Shown: positions 35,901-47,200 of the stretch, piece after piece
Layout of the letters: each line of letters starts with the position of its first letter
Position numbering within the stretch: the stretch's first letter is position 1
DNA from: Sarcophilus harrisii
Lineage: Eukaryota; Chordata; Mammalia; Dasyuromorphia; Dasyuridae
Assembly: GCF_902635505.1 (NCBI RefSeq)
Contig: NC_045427.1
Location: forward strand, 55,330,539-55,394,538
Direction of reading: 5' to 3'
DNA length: 64,000 nt
Translations under genes and position numbers: made by a program
The notes under the pieces: generated by a model
Seen by the model: the letters and a program-made list of their open reading frames with translations, nothing else
Told to the model about the DNA's origin: nothing
The model's database searches: none

Positions 35901-38900
35901 AGGGTATCGTTCTTTCTGTGTGTCTCAGTTTTACACAGTGCTAAACACTAAGAAAGTTCAATACTTTTTAAATTGAACCAAACTGAAGTATTCCTTTCTT
36001 CCATCAAAGCAACTGTAGTTGAAACGTTAGTCTCCGATTTCCCAAGCAACAGGTAATAAAAAGCCCATACTGTCAGAAAGCTAATCCTTCCTCTAAGTCA
36101 TATGGCAAGAAAGATCTCTGGACCAGCTCATGGACATAAACAATCCAGGAAGTAGGCAGCCTCTAGTCATACATCAAATTTCATTAAAAGCAAGACAAAA
36201 AAAAATGATTAGATAATAAGGTGGGGAAGGGATAAGACAATAGAAAAAGAGAGAAAGCATCCAAAAGAAGGTCAAGAAACTTTGACAGCTGGCAATTATG
36301 ACTATCTATTAGAACTAAGACTAGTGAGCATAGGAATTTAATCCAAGGATAGATGAAGAGCACAACTCTGATACACTATAAGTAAGCAAAAATTGTTCCT
36401 AGCTCTGAAACTATTACCTAACCCCACCTTCTTACCCCCTAACTTCTGATTGTCACATTTCTGACCCTTTCAGTTTACTGCTCCCCCCCCCCTTCCACTC
36501 TCTAGTAAGACCCTGAATCAAGCATTTACTAAATATCAATTATTGAGGGTACTATACTAAGCTGTACAATTATTGAGGGTACTGTACTAATATAAGAACA
36601 AAAATGAAACAATCTTGGCTTACTGGTGGATATATATGTATGTGTGTGTGTATGTATGAATATATGTATGTATCTATCTGTAGACTAAAAACAAGGTAGT
36701 TCAGAGAGAAAGGTTTAAGGGTAGGAAGAGTGGAAGGAAGGATTAGGAAAAGCGTCAAGCAAAAAGTAATGTTTGAGCTGAGCCTAAAAGTAAAGAGGTC
36801 ACAGTGCAATCCGAGGATGGGAGATGATCATCACAAAGACCTGGAGACAGGAGATGTGGGGAAAATCTCAAGAAGACCAGTTTGGTTAACTGTTGTGTGG
36901 AAAGGGGAGCAATGTATACTTAATGTGAAAAGGTAAGTTAGGGCCACATTACCAAAGACTTGAAAAGTCAAGCACAGAAGTTTATATATTTGACCCCGTG
37001 AGTCATTAGGGAGTCATTAGAGCTTACTGAGGAGGAAAGAAACAGGTTCAGACACTCATTTGAGGAAATTTGCTTTTGCAACTGTGTGAAGGGTGGATAA
37101 GAGTAGAGAGAGAGCTGAGACAAGATCAATTATGGAGGCCATTATTAAAAAAAAAAAAAAAAAAAAGGAATAAGGACTTGAATTAAGTGGTAGCTGTCTG
37201 AATGGTGAGAGATGATGTGGATGTAGAAAAGGAAGATCTGTCAATGGATTAGCCTGTTGCAAAAAGTGCAGTTGAAGATAACCCTTAAGTTATAAACCAG
37301 GGAGAACAGAAGACTGGTCATACCTTTAAGAAAAACAAGAAAGTTAAGAAAGGCTGGGTTTGGAGGAAAATGAAAACAAGTTTGTTTTGAACATGATGAG
37401 TCTGACGTATTTATGGAAAATCTAATTTGAACTGTGCATAGATACAGTGATATGGGATTGAAGTTCAGGAGTAAAATTTAGGAATGGATATACAGATCTG
37501 AGGGTCACATTCAGATATAAATTAAACCCATGGGAATTGATGAGACTGTTAAAAGAAAGAGTGTATATAAAAGCCCAGGACAGAATTTTAGGGTATAGTA
37601 ATAAATTAAGGTTCGTGATACAAATGTCAGAACCATGGGAGAGTACTATCAGGAAAACCCAGAGGAGAGAGAATATCTAGAAGAAGAGAAATGTTTGATG
37701 AAACAAGGAGATCAATAAGGATGAGACCGAGAAAAGCCCATCAGATTTGGCAATTTAAAAACTGTTTGGTAATTAGAAAGAGCAGCTTCAATTAGTGATG
37801 AGAACAGAAGCCAAACTGGAAAAAGCTGACAAGAGAATGAAATAAAAGAAAATGGAAACAATATGCAAGGACAGCTTTTTTCCGACTGTTTTCTGAGAAT
37901 TTCTGACAAAGGAGGGTGGGAAAATACAGAGCAATAGTTTGAGGGAATGGTGAGGTCTAGTAAAAGTTTTTTAAAAGGATGAGAAGACTTGCACACATTT
38001 ACAGGCAATAATGAAGAGATTGCATGGAAGACGACAAGGAAGATAATTGAGGGGGCATTCTGCTACAAAAGATAGGAAGGATTGAAGAAGGGGCCACTTT
38101 ATCATCAGACTGGACAAAAAAAGAGATAGTAGAGATTGATGGCAAGAGATTTCGTGATGAAGAGAAGAGTGAGCTCACACTGAATGTATTCAATTTTCTT
38201 TGTAAAATATGAGTCAGAATCCTCGCTGGGGGTAGGAGAATGAGAGAGAGGAATCACTCAAAGGGGAAGGAACAGTGATCATTTGGAGAGGAAGGAAGGA
38301 TTTGTCTTGCTGAAGTGTAAGGGCCTATAAAGTTAGTTAACAAATTCATAGTGTAGCCTATCAGTTCAGCAGTAAAGTGAAGAAGCATTTATTAAGCCCT
38401 TAAAATTTACAATTTCCCTTACATTCTTCCAAGAGAACATAAGAATACAAAAGAAGAAAATGGTGGCAATAATCCAGGATTGAGGTTCAACAAGAATTTA
38501 GCAACAACAGGACAAGCAGAAAAGGCATTCAAGAGTGGATAGCAGTGTGGAATTGAACTACATCATGGAAAGTAAGGAAAATCAAGTCAGAGTAAGGATA
38601 ATGCCTGAGAAAAGGCAAAAAGATTAGAGGTTACAAAAAGGACAGGGAATAGTTTTAGGAGGGATAAAGCATAGGGAGACCGAAATGATATAAAGTTATG
38701 ATCAAATAAAGCAATGTCAAATCACATAAGAAAGGCCCAGAGCTCCCTTTGTATCGAATCTTTGATTATTGCTTCTGCTTTCCTGGATCTATAATCATAG
38801 GAGACTCTAAACCAATTGCTTAAAATGGCCTAGCTCATCAATCTCTTGAACATAATTGTATTAAGCCTGGGCCAAGTACTGGGGATACAACAAAAAGACA

Positions 38901-41900
38901 AAAAATAGCCCCTAAATCTGGTCATATTACAATAAAAACTATATTAAATAAATTTTCCCTCCAAATAACAATTTTCAGTTCCAAACAGTTCCAAAGCAAA
39001 GAGGCCATTAGGCTCAGTCCCACCTCAAAGCTGAAGTACTTCTTTCAAACCTTCCAATCTTCCTTTCTCAGTTTTCTCTTAACTAAATCCGCATTCATCT
39101 TCTTCTGGGCTCTCAAATAGGATCTTCATCTTACAGACCAATGAATTCTCAAAATACTTATTGAACAAAGAACGACCACAATAAAAATCATAGATATTTT
39201 TATAGCATTTTAAAGTTTGCATTTGATGCTCGGGATGGCCCTGTGAAATAAGCACTATTTTGACAGAAGAGGAAAATGAGGTTCAGAGAGACAAGTGGCT
39301 GAGGCAAGACTGACTCCCAGTCCTGATAATAATTCAGTACATCCTAATGCCTTTCCAAAAGGAATGAACAGAGCTACAAAATAGAAGCTTGATTTCTGCA
39401 GGTTTTTTCCTTTAACCTGATGCCCAGAAATCTCTTCTTACCCTTGAACCACCTAAGAGACACTGCTGCTCTCATAAATAGGCCCCAGGGAGGATGTCCC
39501 TGTCTGGAGAAGCTTAATGCCCCCAGGCTGAAGTGGGAACCTCAGAGATGATTACTGCTAAGAGAAATGGTGAACATAGAATACTGGATGTCAGCTCTCT
39601 GGGATGAGCCCTCGACTCCCAATACCAATTTCCAAAGAATTCAATACGTTAATTCTCTCCTTAGACAGACCCAGATTCTCCCATCTGAGACACAGACTCT
39701 TTTGTCTGGGAGTTTCTATAAGCAAACTGGAGAGTTTTTACTTGATCATCTCAGATAGCCTTTCCAGCATTTGGCTCTGATTAGGGGGGGAGCTTAGTGA
39801 CTATTTAGAACCTGGGCTCCACTGCAGAGGGGGTTTAGTTAGAGGTTAACTATGCTGTGGGCAGAGATTTAGGAGAAAGAGCCACAATACTGTAAAAGTA
39901 AGAAATCCTTTTTTCTCCCCTGACAACCATTTTCCTGGTACCTACTTTCTATACGATGCTGAACAACAGACACCTTTGTGACCTCAATCCTGTCCTGGGA
40001 TTTCATGTCATCATCCTTCCTGTCTTGACCTCAGGGGCATATTGGGGAGAAGGAATTACCTTCTTTTTAAGACACCTTGTAGCTATAATCAGCTAAATAT
40101 CACAGGAATAGTATTTTATAAATACAGGAAAAAAAACACCATTTCCCTTTGAGATTACTTTGTTTGAAGATTTCCCATTTTCTCATCCTGCCATCTGGGG
40201 GAGGGGGGGAGGGGGTAAGAGGGGAAAAATTGGAACAAGAGGTTTGGCAATTGTCAATGCTGTAAAGTTACCCATACATATAACCTGTAAATAAAAGGCT
40301 ATTAAATTAAAAAAAAAAAAAAAAGAAAAAAAAGAAAGAAAGAAAGAAAGAAATGACCAACAGGATGATTTCAGAAAGGCCTGGAGAGATGTACATGAAC
40401 TGATGCTGAGTGAAATGAACAGGGTGTCAAGAGATCATTATATACTTCAACAACAATACTATATGATGACCAGTTCTGATGGACCTGGCCATCCTCAGCA
40501 ATGAGATCAACCAAATCATTTCCAATGGAGCAGTACTGAACTGAACCAGCTACGTCCAGAGAAAGAACTCTGGGAGATGACTAAAAACCATTACATTGAA
40601 TTCCCAATCCCTATATTTATGCCCACCTGCATTTTGGATTTCCTTTACAGACTAATTGTACAATATTTCAGAGTCTGATTCTTTTTGTACAGCAAAATAA
40701 CGGTTTGGTCATGTATACTTATGGTGTATCTAATTTATATTTTAATATATTTAACATCTACTGGTCATCCTGCCATCTGGGGGAGGGGGTGGGGGGAAAG
40801 AGGGGAAAAATTGGAACAAGAGGTTTGACAACTGTTAATGCTGTAAAGTTACCCATACAAATAGCCTGTAAATAAAAGGCTATTAAATAAAAATAAAAAA
40901 ATAAAAAAATTTCCCATTTTCTCTGTCCCTTGAAACATTCTTTTCTTTTTAAATTTTTTTTTGTTTTTTTATATTTTGAGTTTCAAATTCTCTCCATCCT
41001 TCTAGTCCCTCCTCTTCCCACTGAGAAGGCAAGCAGTATGATATCAATCATACACATGAAAAGTCATGCAAAACTTATTTCCATATTAACCTATATTGGA
41101 AAGAAAAAAAAAGAAAGTCAAACAAAAATATGCTTCCATCTGCATTCAGAATTCAGTTCTGTCTTTATAAGAGTATACAGCTGTGGAGATCAAGAGGTCC
41201 TTGTCCATCCCAAAGTTTATCCAAAAAGGTTAATCTCTCATCATAGTTCTATTCAATTGTTAACTAAGGTCACTCGAGTTTACATTCAAGCTTACCCTGT
41301 AATAACTAAAAGTTTCTAGATCCTTCATAGAGATTTTCTGTAAATGTTCACATTTCTACACATTTTTATTACAAAGCACTTTCCTCACAATAATCTTTTG
41401 GGGTACTATGATAATTGTGATTATGATTCCCAAATGAATGGAACTATGCCCCAAGAACTATAAAATTATGAACTATCCATAAACCTATAAACTATCCCAA
41501 AAAGATCAAGGAAAAAGGAAAAGGACTTATATGTACAAAAATTCTTAGACCACCTCTTTTTGGGGTGGCAAAGAACTGGAAATTGAGGGAATGCCTACAA
41601 ATTGGAGAATGGCTAAACAAATTGTAGAATATGACTGTGATAGAGTCATAAGAAATGAACAGGGATCAGGTTATTTCTACCTTTTGTATCTTAAGATATA
41701 CTGTGACATATTTAACATGTATAGGACTGCTTGCCATCTGGGGGAAGGGGTGAAGGAAGGGAGGGGAAATTTTTTTAATTAATTAATTAAAAATAAAAAT
41801 AAAAAATAAATAAATTTTAAGAACCAAAAAAATAAAAAAGAAATGAACAGGGATGCTTTCTGAAAAACCTGGGAAAACTTATATATAAACTGATGCAAAG

Positions 41901-44255
41901 TGAAATGAGCAGAACCAGAAGAACACTGTACACTGTAACAGCAATAATATATATGATCAACTGTGAATGACTTATCAGCAATACAATGACCTAAAACAAT
42001 TCCAAAGGACTTAAGAAAAATGCTATATACCTCCAGAGAAAGAATTGATGACATCCGTCATCAGTTTACAGGTTGAAAAATACTTTTTTTTAAGTTTATT
42101 ATTCTTGGGGTTTTTTGGTTTGTATTTTCTTTTGCAATGAGGCTAATATATAAATATTTTACATGACTGCACATATATAATTTATGTGAAATTGTTTGCC
42201 CTCTCAAGGAGGCCTAGAATTTGGAACGCAAAACTTTAAAAAACGAATATTTAAGAGACAGGTGGTGCAGTTCGGAGGACCTGAGTTCAAATGTAACCTC
42301 AGACACTTGACACTTCCCAACTGTGTGACCCTGGGCAAGTCACTTAACCCTAACTGCCTGGGGGTCTGAATATTTAAAAATTTTGCTTACATGTAATTGA
42401 GAAAAAAAAATTAAATTAAACCCACTAGTTGACTCTAGGTCATAGATTCCGATCAGACAGAAGAAAGGACCTGCATATAGGGGTAGATTTTTATGGGTGA
42501 GGAGTGGTCATGAACCCTAAGAAACAGAATAAACAAGACGTAAGTTCAGAAGCAAATGACAGTTAGCTGTGTGGCTCTGACCTCAGAAGTGGGGCAGAAC
42601 AGGGATATGCTTGTAAATGCTCAACAACTAACTCTCCCCCCGAAAAAAGTATATAATCTGCATTAACATTTTCTCTATCACTTTAAGTAACATTAAAACA
42701 ATAAATCGCTCTCTGATTTGTGGCATTTCCCTATTTCTGAATTGTAAATGATCACCCTAAAAATGTTAACACTAGATCTCTAAAACCAATACAAGCAGGC
42801 TTCCACACACTCCTGAAGGAGGATGTCAGTTCCAGTTACCAATCTTGTCTACAGTTTACAGAGGAATAGTCAGGTCGGGAATCTCAGATCAAAAGGAAGC
42901 CTATAATTCTGTCACACTGAAACAGCAGATTTCCAATTGGCTTTTAGGGGCTAAGCCAGTAGCAATTTGTTTGAATTATAAATGAGGCAAATTCACAGGT
43001 ATGTTGCTCAGATACAAACCCAGGCCAGAAACTAAAACTCAGATCAGGAGTACAGCATTCAGATTCTAGCCTGAATTAGACTATTTTGGAAACACTGAAA
43101 GTTTGCATGTCCCCAGATTGAGCTGTAACAAAACACTCAAAACCCCAAGAAAGCCACAAAAGCCCAAACACCTTCCTTCCAAAAGTACACAGAGCTCAGT
43201 CCTGACATAAAGAATGAATTTAAGAAGAAGGCTAAAAGAATGGAAAACAAAACAAAACAAAAAAAAAAAAAAAGTCATGCTATTAAGGACACACAAAACA
43301 CAAACCCAGAAGAGAATGATTCCAAAACATCTTTTGCCAAAGCTTCAAAGTGTGAACACAGGTGTTCAACTAGAATTACTAGGAAAGTAAGATTTTTTAA
43401 AAATTATAAATGCTTTTAAAAAGCTACCCAGATGACATTGATTCATTGTTGGTGGAGTTGTGAACGAATCCAACCATTTTGGAGAGTAGTTTGGAACTAT
43501 GCTCAAAAAGTTATCAAACTGTGCATACCCTTTGATCCAGCAGTGTTACTACTGGGATTATATCCCAAAGAGATTATAAAGAAGGAAAGGGACCTGTATG
43601 TGCACGAATGTTTGTGGCAGCCCTTTTTGTAGTGGCTAGAAACTGGAAACTGAATGGATGTCCATCAGTTGGAGAATGGCTGAATAAATTGTGGTATATG
43701 AAAATTATGGAATATTACTGTTCTGTAAGAAATGACCAACAGGATGATTTCAGAAAGGCCTGGAGAGACTTACAGGAACTGATGCTAAGTGAAATGAGCA
43801 GGACCAGGAGATCATTATATACTTCAACAACAATACTAGATGATGACCAGTCCTGATGGATCAGGCCATCCTCAGCAACAGAGATCAACCAAATCATTTC
43901 TAATGGAGCAGTAATGAACTGAACTAGCTATACCCAGAAAAAGAACTCTGGGAGATGACTAAAACCATTACATTGAATTCCCAATCCCTATATTTATGCA
44001 CACCTGCATCTTTGATTTCCTTCACAAGCTAATTGTACAATAATTCAGAGTCTGATTCTTTTTGTACAGCAAAATAATGTTTTGGTCATGTATACCTATT
44101 GTGTATCTAAGTTATATTTTAATATATTTAACATCTACTGGTCATCCTGCCATTTAGGGAGGTGGGGGTAAGAGGTGAAAAATTGGAACAAGAGGTTTGG
44201 CAATTTTAATGCTGTAAAGTTACCCATGTATATATCCTGTAAATTAAAAGGCTAT

Positions 44256-44286
<31 letters not shown>

Positions 44287-47200
44287 GCTACCCAGATTTC
44301 TTAGAACTAGAGGGAAAAATGGAAACAAAAAATACCCTTGGTTAGTTCCTGAAACTCCCAAAAGAAAACTCCCAGAAACATCATAACCAAATCCAGACCT
44401 TTAGGATCAAAGAAAAAATACTGCAAGCAGAAAGAAAGAATTTAAAAGACCAGAGCTACATAGAAACTTTGAAGTGTAGACTAAGAGTTAAGAGAAATAT
44501 AAAAAAAAACACATGAATGAACAATCATAAGGGACTAAACAAATTTAAAATTGTTTATACATTTTTTAATATGAGATGATACATGTGTTCATGTGTATGC
44601 TAAAGCCAGCCTTAATGCTTGAGAGAATCAGCTGTTACATTTTCAGCCTATTTACACCTCAGAAATTGCCTGAAATTAAGAAAACAATGCTAAAATGATA
44701 ATAATGCAGATAAGACTTAGTATATCAGACATTCAGAGAAATGGCAGTTAAACACTTACTAGCACACTTGCGCAGGTTTCCCTTCTGAAACCTATCATCA
44801 TCAAGGGTCACAGAGGGAATCTAATCAGACAGAAAACCTGAGAGTGGTTCTTTCATATCTCAATGATTTTAAAAGAAAAATGGAAAGGCAGAGGAAAAGG
44901 AACAGATGAAGGCAAGGGAGAAGTTAAAGAAAATTATCTCACATAATCATAGTACATAAACAGAAGTTTATACAAACAAGGAGGAAGGAGTGAGAATGTA
45001 GCCGAAACCTGAACTTCACTCTCCTATGACCTAATCAAGGAAGTAAAATATATGTATATATACACACACACACATACACACACATGAAAAGAAATACATT
45101 TCATTCAACAGAGAAACAGAAAAGTAAGAGGGAAAATGGAGGAAAAGAAGACTATATTAAGGAAGGGATTTTCCTAAGTATATCAAACTCTAAGGATATA
45201 TGAAATATTTATAGTTCTTTTGGCAGTGACAAACAAGGGAGATACTTATCAATCAGGAAATGGCTGACCATATTTTGGTATATAAATCTGATGGAGTATT
45301 AGTGTGCTAAAAGAATTGATGTAGGGAATGGTTTCAGAGAAACCTGAGAAAACCTGTAGAAACTGATACAGAGTAAAATAAGCAGAATCAAGAGAATGAT
45401 TTATACAATGACAATAACATTGCAAAAAACAATTATCTTGAAAAACTTAAGAACTCTGATCATAACCATGATTCCAGAGGAATCAATAGATGAAAACTGT
45501 TATCCTCTTGGATAAAGAGAGGGAAGGGCTCAAGAGAGCAGAATGTTAAAAAAAGAAAAAAAAAACTTAGTAACTTTTTTTATATGCATTGTAATTCTGT
45601 TCTAACTAAAAGATATAGTCAAGGAAAACTGATTTTTCTGATTTTTCCCTACCCCTTCTGTCAGTATTTTATTCCAAAGAAAACTTTAGCATTATATAGA
45701 GAGTACAGAATTTGAAATGTGGACATAGCCAGTGGACATGGCCAAAGCCAATTTAGACATGGTTTTCTTTCTCTCAACTGGGGGGAGAAAGATAAGGAAG
45801 ACATTTTTACTGATTGAAAAAAAATTTCCTTAAAAGAAAAAAGTGAGCTGAACCATTAATTGCTCCTCTATGATCTGGATATGGTCTTACTGCCTGGTCT
45901 CAGTCCTAGCAGACAATTCTCTCCTCTAAAAAATCCTCAGATGGGATTTCTGGGACAAAAGGAAATACTGCAGTTGGCTAAGTAATCTGAGGGAAAGGAC
46001 ACGTCAGATGAGCAATGCCAAGTGACACAGTGACTTAGTCCCCTTTCCAATAGACCTAGTTTCTCCTCAACTCAAAAGTAATCAATAAATCAACCTCTTC
46101 AAAAAGCCATGGGCCTGTGACTCATGGGATTCAAAGAAGTTTTGCTACCTGTAATTTGGAGCTGCCTAAAACCACAAGAATTGTGCACTTTTTAAAAATT
46201 AATTCTCTCCCACTTAAGAATAAGGAGTGATTCCTATGAATTCTTAGGTGAGGAAATTCCATCAACCAATACATATTAGCAGCACCTTTTCTACACCTTA
46301 TGGTCTTACAATTGCCCAGAGGAATAAAGGATGAAGTAAGCAAGCATCGGAGATGGGACTCAGTAGCTCTGAACATAACTCTATCCACTGCATTACGTTA
46401 CCTTTTTGTTAAATTACTTTTAGCTTATTTTTTTAACAATGAACAAATTAGAAATGCTGCTAAACCTTCTGACAAGAGATAAGGAAACAACTAATGATAA
46501 TTCAATGCTGGCAGTACCAATAATGAGCATCAGTGCCATTTCTTCATTAGAATGGTTGATTCTTCAAGATTCAATGGACTTTCAACAATCTTCTGACTTG
46601 TCCTTGGTAATTTTACCACAGAGATCTTTGACTTTCTCCCAGCCTTGTAGCACAAATAAATAGCAATACCCCAAGAGGAATCTGGGACAGAGGTACAATG
46701 CAATCTCCTTCACAGAGATTTCATTCTAAATTTATTTAAACAGCCAGAAAGACAAAGGAAAATTTATCTATGAGAGATTGGGGAAGAATGGGAGAACTGC
46801 TATTCAGAGAAGGCCCTTGACCATCCATAAACTATCTCCATACAAGCCTTTGGAAAACAAACAAAACAAACACAAGGGTTTAAGTTCCAATTACATTCAT
46901 CAGGCCCAATCAGCTTATGATCTCATCATGGATATGCAGAGCTCCTCTGTCCCCATCCACCCAAAAAGCCTCAGTAAGACTAGACACAGGAATGCTAAGG
47001 GCAATGACCAATGTTCTCCTCAAAAAGGAAACCCTATCAGGAAACAGTTCCCTAGAGAGCCAAAGATGAAAGAAGTGGAGACATAAAAATTCTTAAACCA
47101 CTATATACCTTAGACAAATGTGCACCTTTGTTTCCCCCCCCAAAACACACACCTCACGTACCTAGGAGTCACAATAGCCTACACATCTATCTATATCATA

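Larger units (their letters stand above)
41400..42425 (+). mobile_element. L1 LINE, older copy, split by a younger L1 tail
   Basis: 41440-41666 has 'aactatcccaaaaagatcaa' and 'ggagaatggctaaacaaatt'. It resumes at 41838 with 'aagaaatgaacagggatgct', 'tatataaactgatgcaaagt' and 'ccagagaaagaattgatgac', ending near 42240. 42260-42365 is a SINE and 42370-42425 a final L1-like A-rich tail. Confidence 0.7.
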
